DNA from: Bacteroidota bacterium
GTDB lineage: Bacteria; Bacteroidota; Bacteroidia; Flavobacteriales_F; PHOS-HE28
Direction: 5' to 3'
DNA length: 27,321 bases
Assembly (NCBI GenBank): GCA_963169595.1
Contig: CAUJFM010000062.1
Coordinates: forward strand, 1-27,321
The position numbers and the translations under genes are program-made. This document shows, piece by piece, positions 1-10,024 of this stretch. A model generated the notes under the pieces. The model was not told the DNA's origin, made no database searches, and saw only the letters and a list, made by a program, of their open reading frames with translations. Each line of letters opens with the position of its first letter. Position 1 is the first letter of the stretch.

Positions 1-654
1 GCGGGCAACTGGGGTTACACCCGCATGCTGCTGGCCTATGCCTACCACATGCAGATGTCGCGCGACTACTTCATGTCCTTCGGCCTGTTCGGTGGGGTGG
101 TGCAGGAGAAGTTCGACCTGGGCAACGTCTTCGCGGTGAACTACAACGATCCCGCCCTCGACAGCCGCGCCAGTGTGGTGGTCTTTCCCGAGATCACGCC
201 CGGGCTTTTCGTCTACAACAAGGTGGCCTGGGGCGGCCTGGCCATGCACCAGGCCCTGGGCAACAAGATCGAAGGCATCGGCCTGGACAGCCGATTGGCC
301 CGGCACTTCATGCTCAGCGGCGGTTATCGGTACCGCATAGGCCGTGAGACCTCCTTCACACCCAGCCTGCTGATGAAGTTCGCCGGGGGTGCGCCCATGG
401 CCCTTGACCTGAACGCCATGGTGGAATGGAAGCGGACCATCGGACTGGGCCTGGGCTACCGCAACGGCGATGCGGTGACCTTCCTGATGAAGCTCGCCTT
501 CCTCAAGTACTTCCAGATCGGCTACAGCTACGATGTGACCACATCCAAACTGCGCGTGGCCGGGAACAACACGCACGAGTTCATCCTGGGCATCACGCCC
601 TGTGGCAAGGAGGACCTCCGGCGCAAGATGATCAACTGCCCTGCATTCGAATAG
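1..654 (+). CDS. PorP/SprF family T9SS outer-membrane protein, C-terminal part (5' end outside window)
   Basis: The reading frame is open from base 1 to the TAG at 652-654, giving 217 visible residues; the N-terminus and signal peptide lie upstream. The visible part resembles the downstream PorP/SprF protein at 10025: alternating aromatic and polar strands typical of a beta barrel, a segment reading KFAGGAPMALDLNAMVEW, and a near-terminal IGYSYDVTTSKL followed by THEFILGI, the usual PorP/SprF C-terminal signature. Members of this family are outer-membrane proteins linked to T9SS; SprF of Flavobacterium is needed to secrete the adhesin SprB. The adhesin gene at 662 begins 7 nt after the stop, so the two are very likely co-transcribed. 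By analogy with the other two porP copies here, an adhesin gene probably lies just upstream of the window, which is inference. Confidence 0.88.
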   Translation, partial: AGNWGYTRMLLAYAYHMQMSRDYFMSFGLFGGVVQEKFDLGNVFAVNYNDPALDSRASVVVFPEITPGLFVYNKVAWGGLAMHQALGNKIEGIGLDSRLARHFMLSGGYRYRIGRETSFTPSLLMKFAGGAPMALDLNAMVEWKRTIGLGLGYRNGDAVTFLMKLAFLKYFQIGYSYDVTTSKLRVAGNNTHEFILGITPCGKEDLRRKMINCPAFE

Positions 655-661
655 AACGGAC

Positions 662-3600
662 ATGCCCACCATGCGAACGAACGCCTTGTTGAAGACCGGT
701 CTGGTCCTGCTGATGGCGTGGGCCGTGGCGCCGGTGCTCGCACAGACCAGGTATTGGACCGGTGGTCATGGTGATTGGACCGATGCCGCCCACTGGAGCC
801 TCACCCCGGGAGGACCCGGCGGGGCGGGTGCGCCGCGCGCAACCGATGATGCGGTGATCGAGGGGCAGGTCAATGTCCGTATCCAAGGCGATGCCACGTG
901 CAAGGACCTGTTGGTGCGTTCCGCGGGTGTGCGTGTGGAAGGTCCTGCCAGCGCAGAATTGATCGTGGCCGGAGGTATGGCCTTGCCGGTGGGGGCGCAA
1001 TGGTCGTTCCAAGGACTCACGCGCTTCGCCGTGCGACGCCAGGGTGTGGAACTTCACTTGCGGGGCGTGCGGATGCTTGGCGACCTGGTCTTCGAGGGCA
1101 CGGGCACCTGGTCGTTGCTAAGCGATCTGGTGGTGGATGGCCACGATGTGGTCTTGAAGGAGGGCACATTGATCACCAACGGGAACCTGGTGCAGGCCCG
1201 TGCGCTGGAGTTCGATGGGCGGGGCGCCAAACGGCTGATCGCCGGACGTTCCATCGTGATGTTGTCCGAGATGCCATCCATGGCCGCAGCGCGGCAGGTG
1301 GTGGATCCGGGGGCTTCGGTGCTTTCCGTGAACGGACAACCGGTGGCCTGGGACGTGCCCCCTGCCGGGGACGCGTTGAACGACCGGGACATCAATGTCT
1401 GCGGCACCGGTCCGGGGCAGACGCCGTTCATCGTGAACGCCCAGCTCACCACGAACTACAACGGCTTTGGTGTACGCTGCCGCGGTGAGTGCAATGCCAC
1501 GGTGACGGCCAGCGTGAGCGGCGGCGTGGGGCCCTTCACCTACTCGTGGCTGTTCGGCGGACCGAACATCAGTACCTGGACCACGGCCTGCGGTGGCCCG
1601 CAGATCGTGGTGGTCACCGATGTGGGACAAGGCATTTCCTGTCCAGCCCAGGTGAACGTGACCGAGCCCGCGCCGTTGGGTGTGATCTTCTTCGGGCAGG
1701 GCACGCCACCCACCTGTGCCAATGTGTGCAATGGTTCGCGGACCGCGCTGGCCATTGGAGGCGTGGCGCCATACAACTACAATTGGAACAACGGGGCCGG
1801 CACCAACTCCTCGTTCTTCCAGCTCTGCGCGGGCAACAACACGCTGGTGATCACGGATGGCAATGGATGCGTGTACGACACCACCTTCTTCTTCAACCTG
1901 CAGCCGATCTCGCCTGGGTTGACCGTGACCAATACGTCCTGCTTTGGTGACTGCAATGGATCGGCCCAGGTCTCGCCTGCGGGAGGGACCCCGCCCTTCA
2001 CCATCACCTGGAGCCCGGCACCTGGCGGGGGGCAGGGTACACCGAACGCTACCGGCCTGTGCGCAGGGAACTATTCTGTACTGCTGGTGGACGCGAACGG
2101 CTGTGATACCACGCTCACCTTCGCCATCACGCAACCACCACCGATCGTTCCGAACCCGACGTTCACGAACGCGAGCTGTTTTGGTGCCTGTGATGGTACC
2201 GCCTCCGTGAGCCCAACGGGTGCGGCAGGACCGTACAGTTACCAATGGTCGCCTACACCCGGAGGTGGTCAGGGCACGGCCAACGCCACTGGTCTCTGTG
2301 CCGGTACATATACCCTGTTGCTCACCGACCAGTCCTCCGGGTGTGATACGCTGATCACCTTCAACATCCAGTCGCCGCCGGCGATCAATGTGCAAGGCAC
2401 GGTAACGGATGCCACCTGTGCGAACAGCTGCAATGGCACCATTTCATTGAATGTCACAGGAGGACTTGCTCCTTATTCCTTTCTGTGGAGCCCGGCACCT
2501 ACAACAGGTCAGGGAACCGGTTCGATCTCCGGGCTATGCGCCGGGAACTGGCTCGTGACCGTCACTGACGCTTCCGGTTGTGACACCACGGTCACCTTCG
2601 CCGTGCAGGCCCCTCCACCGATCAATGTCGTTCTCAATGCCGTCCCACCCACCTGCGCCGGTCTGTGTGATGGGTCGGCAACCGCCACGGTGACGGGGGG
2701 CGTGGGTCCTTACACCTATGCATGGAGCCCCGCACCCGGAGGTGGACAGGGAACACCTGCCGCCACCGGACTGTGTGCAGGCACCTATGCACTGTTGGTC
2801 ACCGATGCCAACGGCTGTGACACCACCCTGACCTTTGACCTGGTGGCCCCGCCCCCCTTGCAGGCCGCACCCACGCAGACCAATGTGAGCTGCGATGGCC
2901 AGTGCAATGGCACCGCCTCGGTGGTCGTTGCGGGAGGAACGCCGCCCTATCAGTACGTCTGGAGCCCAGCCCCCGGAAGTGGGCAGGGGACACCGAACGC
3001 GACCGGACTCTGTGAAGGGGTGTACACGCTGGTGGTGACGGATGCCAATGGATGCACCTTGCCCGTGCCGTTCACCATCACCGCACCAGCTCCGTTGGCC
3101 CTGTCGCTGCAGGTGTTGTCGGCGAGCTGTCCGGGTGCCTGCGATGGTAGTGCTGGCGTCATCGCAGGTGGCGGCACGGCGCCGTACACCTATCTGTGGG
3201 CTCCTGCACCCGGCGGTGGGCAGGGTACGCCCAATGTGACCGGTCTGTGTGCCCAGGCCTACACGCTCACCGTGACCGATGCGGCAGGTTGTGATTCGAC
3301 CGTGGCCTTCACCGTGCCTGCCCCGCCGCCCATCGTGGTGGATGGCGTGGTGACCGATGCGACCTGCTCCAACACCTGTGATGGGGCCATCGCCCTTACA
3401 GCTTCGGGAGGCAATGGAGTGTTCACCTACACGTGGACCCCTCAGCCAGGCTCGGGTCAGGGCACACCCAATGCGGGTGGTCTTTGTCCGGGGAACTGGC
3501 AGGTCGTTGTCAGCTCGGGCGGCTGCGATACCACCTTGACCTTTGTGGTGAACGCTCCGCCACCGATCCAGGCTGCGTTGACCACCGTTCCGCCTACCTG

Positions 3601-6600
3601 CAACGGGGAATGCGATGGTACGGCCTCGGTCGCCGTTTCGGGTGGAGTGGCCCCGTACAGCTTTGTGTGGACGCCAGCGCCTGGCGGAGGACAGGGAACG
3701 CCGGATGCGACCGGTCTTTGCGCGGGCACCTATTCCGTGCTGGTCGCTGATGCGAACGGATGCGATACCACCATCACCTTCCAGTTGCTGGAGCCGCCAC
3801 CGATCGTGGTGGACCTGGTGACCCAGCCTGCGGGATGCGGAGGCCAGTGCATCGGCAGCGCCACGGCCACGGTGAGCGGTGGTGTGGGGCCTTACACCTT
3901 CGCCTGGTCGCCGGAACCCGGCGGTGGACAAGGCACGCCGAGCGCCACAGGCCTGTGCTCGGGAGCTTACACGCTGACCGTGACGGATGCGAACGGATGT
4001 GAGGTCGTTGTGCCTTTCACGATCAGTTCTCCCGCAGGCATTGACGCGCAGGGCACAGTGACGGATGCCAGCTGCTCGGGCACCTGTGATGGCGCCATCC
4101 AGGTGACCGCCACGGGTGGAGTGGCCCCGTACGCCTTCGTTTGGAGCCCCGAACCGGGCAGTGGCCAGGGAACGCCGAACGCAGGCGGTCTCTGTGCCGG
4201 CACGTGGACGCTGCAGATCACGGATGCCGCTTTGTGCGACACCATCCTGCAGTTCACCATCAATGAACCGGCTCCGATCATCCCCAACGGGACCTCCACC
4301 AACGAGACCTGCAACGGGCCTTGCGATGGCACGGCGTCCGTGAACCCCACGGGTGGTCTTGCGCCGTACTCCTTCGTGTGGACGCCCGCACCGCCGAACG
4401 GCCAAGGCACACCGTCGGCGACCGGGCTGTGCGCGGGCGCCTGGTCCGTTACGATCACGGATGCCGCGGGCTGTGACACCACGGTGTCCTTCGACATCCT
4501 GGAGCAGCAGCCGGTGCAGGCTGTGCTCACCACCGTGGATGGGATCTGTGCGAATACCTGCGAGGGAAGTGCATCAGTGGTCCCCAGCGGAGGTCTGGCG
4601 CCCTACACGTTCAACTGGTCGCCGGCACCGCCTGTCGGACAGGGGACGGCATCGGTGAGCGGGCTTTGCATCGGAGCGTGGTCGGTCACCGTGACGGATG
4701 CGGCGGGATGCGACACCACGATCGCTTTTACTATCAACGCGCCACCTCCGATCCAGTCCGGGTTGACCGTGGTGCCGGAAAGCTGCCAGGGTGCCTGTAC
4801 GGGTAGCGCCCAGGTGGTCCCATCGGGTGGTGTCGCGCCGATCGCCATTCAATGGTCCCCCGAGCCGGGTGGAGGACAGGGCACTCCGAACGCGACCGGT
4901 CTTTGTGCAGGAACGAACTATACGGTGACCATCACGGACGCGAACGGTTGCACGGAGGTCTTCGCCTTCACGGTGGACCCCTATGCGCCCATCGTTCCGA
5001 ACAGCAGCAGCATGCCTGTCACCTGTGCCAACCTCTGCAATGGCACGGCCACCGTGGGTCCCACGGGTGGCATCGCACCGTACACGTATGCCTGGTCGCC
5101 TGAGCCGGGTTCGGGACAGGGTACACCCAGCGTCACCGGCCTGTGCGCCGGAGTGGCCACCGTGGTGATCACGGACGCGACCGGCTGCTCGGTAAGCGTG
5201 GACGTCCTTATCACCGGACCAACGCTGGTGGATGTGCAGGCCACGACCACCAACGTGTCGTGTGCGGCGCAGTGCGATGGCAGTGTAGTGCTGAACACCA
5301 CCGGAGGCGTGGCGCCGTACACCTATCTCTGGAGCCCGGTGCCGCCGAACGGTCAAGGCGGTTCCACCGCCATCGGGCTGTGCCCGGGTACGTGGAACGT
5401 GGTGGTCACCGACCAGAACGGTTGCACGCAGCCCTTCAGCTTCAACATCACCGAGCCTGCTCCGCTTGTGGTGAACGTGGCGACCACTCCCAGCCAATGC
5501 CAGGTGTGCATCGGTGCGGCAACCGCCACAATTACTGGTGGTACGCCGGGCTACACGATCTCTTGGACGGATCCGCTGGGTGCAGTGATCGGGTCGGACC
5601 CGATTATCGCGGACCGTTGTGCGGGCGTCTACATCCTCACGGTGAGCGATGCGAACGGATGCACGGTGCAACAGGCCGTGCCCATCGTCGATTCCGATGG
5701 TGAGGTCCTGACGATGACGGATGGTGCAACATCCTGTCCGAACACCTGCGATGGAGCCGTCAGCGTCACCTTCACCTGCAGCGATCCGCCGTGCACGATC
5801 GCCTGGACGGATGCCGCTGGCAACGCCCTCTCCAGCATAGCGAACGATCTGACGGGACTGTGTCCTGGGGACTACCTCGCTGTGGTGACGAATGCATCGG
5901 GTTGCATCACCATCGATACGGCCACCGTGGTGGCCCCACCACCCACGCAGTTGAACACGAGCAGCTCCCCAGTATCCTGCGCAGGAGCTTGTGATGGTAC
6001 GGCCACGGTAGGTGTGAACGGAGGCACCGCGCCCTATACGTTCGTATGGAGCCCCGAGCCGGGTGCCGGACAGGGTACACCGTTCGTTTCCGGCCTGTGT
6101 GCAGGCGTGTATACGGTGGTCATCGGCGATGGCGGTGGATGCGATACCACGGCCCAGGTGCTCATCACCGAGCCGCAGCCCCTGGACCTGGGTGCCGATG
6201 TGAACGCCCCCGGATGTGCCGGGCAATGTGATGGCAGCATTGTGCTGAGCCTTTCCGGAGGCACCGCACCGTACACCATCCTCTGGTCCAATGGCCAGGC
6301 GGGTGGCGGCATCTTCGGGCTGTGTGCCGGCACTTACAGCGTGCTCGTAACGGATGCCAACGGCTGCTCACTGAGCGCCAGCTACGACCTGGTGGCGCCG
6401 GACCCGTTGACGGCCACGATCTCCAGCACGCCCAGCACCTGCCCGAACTGTGATGGCACGGCCTCGCTCACCATCACGGGTGGTACGGCGCCCTACACCA
6501 TTACGTGGACCCTCGGCGGTACGGTCGTCGGCAACGGGACCGATCTCACGGACCTCTGCGGTGGACTGTATACCGCTTTGGTGGAGGATGCCAGCGGCTG

Positions 6601-9600
6601 TTCGGTGACCGCCGTGGTGACCATTGCGGATGCCAACGCCGAGGTGCTGGTGATGCAGGATGGCCAGACCTCCTGCGGGAACTCCTGCGATGGCAGTGTG
6701 GGCGTGCTCTTCACCTGTTCCAGCCCCGTATGCTCGACCATCTGGACCGATGCGAACGGTACGGTGGTCGCACAGAACGTGCTCACCCTTGATGATCTGT
6801 GTGTGGGCGTCTACACGGTGCAGGTGACCAATGGCTCGGGCTGCGTGAGCTTTGGCTCGGCCGAGGTCCTGCCGTCCCAGCAGATCGTGCCGAACCTGAG
6901 CACCACGCTGGCCTCTTGCGCCGGTGTCTGCGATGCCACGGCCACCGTGGGTCTCACCGGAGGAATTGCACCCTACACCTACACGTGGAGCCCTGAGCCG
7001 GGGTCCGGACAAGGCACTCTGCAGGCCGGGGGCTTGTGCGCCGGCACTTACAGTGTCACCATCACCGACGCCGCGGGGTGCGACACCACGGTGCAGGCGT
7101 TGATCCTGGAGCCCCAAGCGCTCCTCATTGATGGTGTGCAGACGAACGTGTCGTGCGATGCGTCCTGTGACGGATCCGTGATAACGGTCATCTCCGGTGG
7201 CACCGCTCCCTACACGTTCCTGTGGTCGCCGGCTCCGACCGTTGGTCAGGGCACCAGTGCGGTGTCCGGGCTGTGTGCCGGCGATATCACGCTGACGGTG
7301 ACGGATGCGAGCGGATGCTCCACGGACCGCACGTGGACCATCCTGGGACCGCAGCCGCTGGTGCTTACCGGCAGCAGCACACTAAGTCAGTGCGGGGTCT
7401 GCAGCGGTGTGGCCAGCGTGGACATCACGGGAGGTAGCGCACCTTATGCTGTGACATGGACGCAGGGCGGCGCCATCGTGGGCACAGGCCCCACCTTGAC
7501 CGACCGTTGTGCAGGCATCTATGTGGCGGAGGTCGTTGATGCCAATCTGTGCACCTCTACGCTCGTGGTCCCGATCAGCGATGTGGAGGGCGAGGAGCTG
7601 ACGACAACGGATGACGTGACCAGCTGCCCGGGCGTGTGTGATGGAAGCGTGAACGTCACGTTCAATTGTACGGAGATCCCCTGCTTCGTGGCCTGGTTCG
7701 ATGGTGCGGGCAATGACCTCAATGAGCCGACCGGTGAGCTGTCCGGCGTATGCGCGGGTACCTACTATGTGCAGGTGACGAACGGTCTGGGTTGCGTATC
7801 CATTGATACCGCCTTCGTGACCGAGCCGGATCCCATCGTGCCGAACCTCAGCACCACGCCCACCAGCTGTGCAAGCACGTGCGATGGCACGGCCACGGTG
7901 GGCCCCACGGGAGGAACGCCGCCCTACACCTACCTGTGGTCGCCCGAGCCCGGGTCCGGCCAAGGAACGCCACAGGCCACCGGCTTGTGCCCGGGTACGA
8001 ACGAAGTCACGATCACCGATGATGCCGGATGCGTGTTGGTGGTGCCGGTGCTCATCCTTGCACCCGATCCGCTGGCGATGAGCGGCACCATTACGCCCGT
8101 GAGCTGCAACGGCAGCTGCGATGGCGAGATCGCGGTGAGCGTGACCGGTGGTGTAGCCCCGTACCAGTATGTCTGGAGCCCTGCACCGGGAAGCGGGCAG
8201 GGTACGCCCAATGTGGAAGCGCTGTGCGCAGGCACCTGGACATTGACCGTGACGGATGCCAATGGCTGTACCATCCAGCAGGACTTCGTGCTTGATGATC
8301 CACCTGTTCTGGTGGTCGACCTGTCGAGCACGGATAACAGCTGCTTCGGGGCCTGCGATGGCACGGCGACGCTGAGCATCAGCGGTGGCGTTCCGGACTA
8401 TACCATCACCTGGAGCGACCCCAACGGCAATACGTTGGCCGAGGACACCACAGCGGTGGCCGACCTCTGTGCGGGGGATTACTCCGTGGTGGTCACGGAC
8501 GCCAATGGTTGTGCGGTCACCACCTGGTTCACCATCAGCCAGCCTGCCGCCATCGAAGCCGGATTGGTGTTCACCGGAGAGACCTGCCTGGGTCCGTGCG
8601 ATGGCACCGCCTCCGTTTCGCCCAGCGGCGGCACGGGCCCGTACACCATCGTCTGGCAGCCTGAGCCGGGCAGTGGCCAGGGCACGGACCAGGTAACTGG
8701 GCTCTGCGCCGGGGACTATGCGGTGATCATCACCGATGCCAGTGGCTGCGACACGACCTACACGTTCACCGTGCAGCCCTTCACGGCGATCACGGACAAT
8801 GCCACGGTGACCAATGTGCTGTGCAACGGTGCGTGCAATGGGGCCATTCAACTGGCCACAGCGGGTGGCCTGGGCGGCTACACATATACCTGGTCGCCGG
8901 TCCCGCCGAATGGGCAGGGGCAGGACAACGCGCAGCAACTATGCCCGGGTGACTGGTCGGTGACCATCACGGACGTGGCCGGATGCAGCAGCACCTTCAC
9001 CTACACGATCACAGAGCCGACCCCCTTGCTGGTGAGCGTGGACCAGGTCACTGCGGCAAGCTGTGCCACGGCCCTGGACGGTGCCGTTGCTGTCAGCATC
9101 AATGGTGGTGTCGGGCCCTATGGAACGCTCTGGACCGGTCCGGGTGGCTTCACATCACCGAACGAGGACCTGTCAGGCATCGCGCCGGGAACCTACACGT
9201 TGACCGTGACGGATGCGAACGGTTGCATCATCACCGCCGAAGTGACCGTGGATGCGTTGGTGACCGTGCTGGCCAATGCCGGTCCGGATCAGCAACTGTG
9301 TGATGGCCCCGCAGTGGTCCTGGATGGATCGGCAAGTACGGGCGGCACGCAGTTCTCCTGGACGGACGACCAGGGTGAGGTGGTGGGCACCACACCCGTG
9401 ATCACCCTCTCCGACCTGGTGCCTGGAACGCACACGTTCACCCTCACCGTCACCGATGGTCCTTGCTCCTCCACGGATGAGGTGGTCATCGAGGTGCTGG
9501 AACTGCCGCTTGCGGATGCGGGTCCGGATCAGTTCATCTTCCTGAGCGGGACGGCCAACCTGGGTGGATCGCCCAGCGGTCCTTCGGGTTCCACCTTCAG

Positions 9601-10012
9601 TTGGTCACCCGATTCGCTGGTGTCGGACCCCGCGGCGGCCAACCCGACGGCCGACCCGGGCATCACCACCTGGTTCGTGCTTACGGTGACCTCGCCGAAC
9701 GGTTGTGTGGATGTGGATTCCGTGCTGGTGACCGTGGTGCCCGATGTGGTCATCCCCTCGGGCTTCACGCCCAACGGCGATGGCCGCAATGACACCTGGG
9801 TGATCGACTTCATCGATCTCTTCCCCGATTGCGAGGTGGAGGTGTACAACCGATGGGGTGAGCAGCTCTTCCGCAGTGTGGGCTATCAGGTGCCTTGGGA
9901 TGGCCGTTACCGCGATGGCTACGTGCCGGTGGGTACCTACTACTACGTGGTGAACCTGAAGGACCCGCGCTTCCCCGATGCTTACACCGGACCTCTAACC
10001 GTGATCCGCTAA
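662..10012 (+). CDS. Giant SprB-repeat adhesin with T9SS type B C-terminal sorting domain (adhesin 1)
   Basis: A 3116-residue predicted surface protein. Residues 1-27 form a signal peptide ending VLAQ. The mature N-terminus starts with a YWTGGHGDW motif and a strand-rich region to about residue 270, common at the start of Bacteroidota surface proteins. Residues about 273-2864 hold 33 SprB-type repeats averaging 79 residues. Each has CxxxC(D/N)G, GG-x-PY, usually a WSP-P-GGGQGT segment, LCAG and a final GC, so typically four cysteines. Residues about 2870-3025 hold two PKD-like domains, each starting AGPDQ. The last 88 residues, from about 3028 (SGFTPNGDGRND, then VYNRWGEQLF), are the gliding-motility-associated/type B sorting domain (CHU_C). 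Family knowledge implies T9SS export and surface attachment, in adhesion or gliding. The ATG at 671 is an alternative start that keeps the signal peptide. The ligand is unknown. Confidence 0.93.
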   Translation: MPTMRTNALLKTGLVLLMAWAVAPVLAQTRYWTGGHGDWTDAAHWSLTPGGPGGAGAPRATDDAVIEGQVNVRIQGDATCKDLLVRSAGVRVEGPASAELIVAGGMALPVGAQWSFQGLTRFAVRRQGVELHLRGVRMLGDLVFEGTGTWSLLSDLVVDGHDVVLKEGTLITNGNLVQARALEFDGRGAKRLIAGRSIVMLSEMPSMAAARQVVDPGASVLSVNGQPVAWDVPPAGDALNDRDINVCGTGPGQTPFIVNAQLTTNYNGFGVRCRGECNATVTASVSGGVGPFTYSWLFGGPNISTWTTACGGPQIVVVTDVGQGISCPAQVNVTEPAPLGVIFFGQGTPPTCANVCNGSRTALAIGGVAPYNYNWNNGAGTNSSFFQLCAGNNTLVITDGNGCVYDTTFFFNLQPISPGLTVTNTSCFGDCNGSAQVSPAGGTPPFTITWSPAPGGGQGTPNATGLCAGNYSVLLVDANGCDTTLTFAITQPPPIVPNPTFTNASCFGACDGTASVSPTGAAGPYSYQWSPTPGGGQGTANATGLCAGTYTLLLTDQSSGCDTLITFNIQSPPAINVQGTVTDATCANSCNGTISLNVTGGLAPYSFLWSPAPTTGQGTGSISGLCAGNWLVTVTDASGCDTTVTFAVQAPPPINVVLNAVPPTCAGLCDGSATATVTGGVGPYTYAWSPAPGGGQGTPAATGLCAGTYALLVTDANGCDTTLTFDLVAPPPLQAAPTQTNVSCDGQCNGTASVVVAGGTPPYQYVWSPAPGSGQGTPNATGLCEGVYTLVVTDANGCTLPVPFTITAPAPLALSLQVLSASCPGACDGSAGVIAGGGTAPYTYLWAPAPGGGQGTPNVTGLCAQAYTLTVTDAAGCDSTVAFTVPAPPPIVVDGVVTDATCSNTCDGAIALTASGGNGVFTYTWTPQPGSGQGTPNAGGLCPGNWQVVVSSGGCDTTLTFVVNAPPPIQAALTTVPPTCNGECDGTASVAVSGGVAPYSFVWTPAPGGGQGTPDATGLCAGTYSVLVADANGCDTTITFQLLEPPPIVVDLVTQPAGCGGQCIGSATATVSGGVGPYTFAWSPEPGGGQGTPSATGLCSGAYTLTVTDANGCEVVVPFTISSPAGIDAQGTVTDASCSGTCDGAIQVTATGGVAPYAFVWSPEPGSGQGTPNAGGLCAGTWTLQITDAALCDTILQFTINEPAPIIPNGTSTNETCNGPCDGTASVNPTGGLAPYSFVWTPAPPNGQGTPSATGLCAGAWSVTITDAAGCDTTVSFDILEQQPVQAVLTTVDGICANTCEGSASVVPSGGLAPYTFNWSPAPPVGQGTASVSGLCIGAWSVTVTDAAGCDTTIAFTINAPPPIQSGLTVVPESCQGACTGSAQVVPSGGVAPIAIQWSPEPGGGQGTPNATGLCAGTNYTVTITDANGCTEVFAFTVDPYAPIVPNSSSMPVTCANLCNGTATVGPTGGIAPYTYAWSPEPGSGQGTPSVTGLCAGVATVVITDATGCSVSVDVLITGPTLVDVQATTTNVSCAAQCDGSVVLNTTGGVAPYTYLWSPVPPNGQGGSTAIGLCPGTWNVVVTDQNGCTQPFSFNITEPAPLVVNVATTPSQCQVCIGAATATITGGTPGYTISWTDPLGAVIGSDPIIADRCAGVYILTVSDANGCTVQQAVPIVDSDGEVLTMTDGATSCPNTCDGAVSVTFTCSDPPCTIAWTDAAGNALSSIANDLTGLCPGDYLAVVTNASGCITIDTATVVAPPPTQLNTSSSPVSCAGACDGTATVGVNGGTAPYTFVWSPEPGAGQGTPFVSGLCAGVYTVVIGDGGGCDTTAQVLITEPQPLDLGADVNAPGCAGQCDGSIVLSLSGGTAPYTILWSNGQAGGGIFGLCAGTYSVLVTDANGCSLSASYDLVAPDPLTATISSTPSTCPNCDGTASLTITGGTAPYTITWTLGGTVVGNGTDLTDLCGGLYTALVEDASGCSVTAVVTIADANAEVLVMQDGQTSCGNSCDGSVGVLFTCSSPVCSTIWTDANGTVVAQNVLTLDDLCVGVYTVQVTNGSGCVSFGSAEVLPSQQIVPNLSTTLASCAGVCDATATVGLTGGIAPYTYTWSPEPGSGQGTLQAGGLCAGTYSVTITDAAGCDTTVQALILEPQALLIDGVQTNVSCDASCDGSVITVISGGTAPYTFLWSPAPTVGQGTSAVSGLCAGDITLTVTDASGCSTDRTWTILGPQPLVLTGSSTLSQCGVCSGVASVDITGGSAPYAVTWTQGGAIVGTGPTLTDRCAGIYVAEVVDANLCTSTLVVPISDVEGEELTTTDDVTSCPGVCDGSVNVTFNCTEIPCFVAWFDGAGNDLNEPTGELSGVCAGTYYVQVTNGLGCVSIDTAFVTEPDPIVPNLSTTPTSCASTCDGTATVGPTGGTPPYTYLWSPEPGSGQGTPQATGLCPGTNEVTITDDAGCVLVVPVLILAPDPLAMSGTITPVSCNGSCDGEIAVSVTGGVAPYQYVWSPAPGSGQGTPNVEALCAGTWTLTVTDANGCTIQQDFVLDDPPVLVVDLSSTDNSCFGACDGTATLSISGGVPDYTITWSDPNGNTLAEDTTAVADLCAGDYSVVVTDANGCAVTTWFTISQPAAIEAGLVFTGETCLGPCDGTASVSPSGGTGPYTIVWQPEPGSGQGTDQVTGLCAGDYAVIITDASGCDTTYTFTVQPFTAITDNATVTNVLCNGACNGAIQLATAGGLGGYTYTWSPVPPNGQGQDNAQQLCPGDWSVTITDVAGCSSTFTYTITEPTPLLVSVDQVTAASCATALDGAVAVSINGGVGPYGTLWTGPGGFTSPNEDLSGIAPGTYTLTVTDANGCIITAEVTVDALVTVLANAGPDQQLCDGPAVVLDGSASTGGTQFSWTDDQGEVVGTTPVITLSDLVPGTHTFTLTVTDGPCSSTDEVVIEVLELPLADAGPDQFIFLSGTANLGGSPSGPSGSTFSWSPDSLVSDPAAANPTADPGITTWFVLTVTSPNGCVDVDSVLVTVVPDVVIPSGFTPNGDGRNDTWVIDFIDLFPDCEVEVYNRWGEQLFRSVGYQVPWDGRYRDGYVPVGTYYYVVNLKDPRFPDAYTGPLTVIR
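1478..9255 (+). repeat. Array of 33 SprB-type protein repeats within adhesin 1
   Basis: Repeats were counted by eye from the recurring CxxxC(D/N)G...GLCAG...GC pattern, the first at the Cys codon at 1478. Most carry a long loop with GQGT; repeat 21 (near 6220) is the short canonical SprB form without it. The protein pattern is strict, but the codons used for the same residues differ widely between copies. This argues for an old array kept by selection rather than recent slippage. The last repeat (near 9060) has lost the second Cys of the CxxxC motif. Confidence 0.9.
5024..8584 (+). repeat. Four-domain super-repeat A-B-C-D, three full copies plus a partial fourth
   Basis: Copies begin at the first Cys codon of the A domain: 5024, 5978, 6917 and 7868, giving periods of 954, 939 and 951 nt. 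A domains read TATVGPTGG or similar. B domains are ordinary repeats. C domains have CxxC in place of CxxxC and lack GQGT. D domains follow a linker containing E-x-L-x-x-x-D and have an extra CxxxxC pair. The fourth copy has A, B and a C-like domain with CxxxC restored, and then returns to ordinary repeats at 8585. Confidence 0.85.
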
Positions 10013-10024
10013 ACCACAACGACC

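Noticed and set aside
1478..9255. Regular DNA periodicity resembling a CRISPR array or satellite.
   Set aside because: The period of about 236 nt is a multiple of three, lies inside one open frame and is conserved as protein rather than DNA; there are no identical short repeats with unique spacers.
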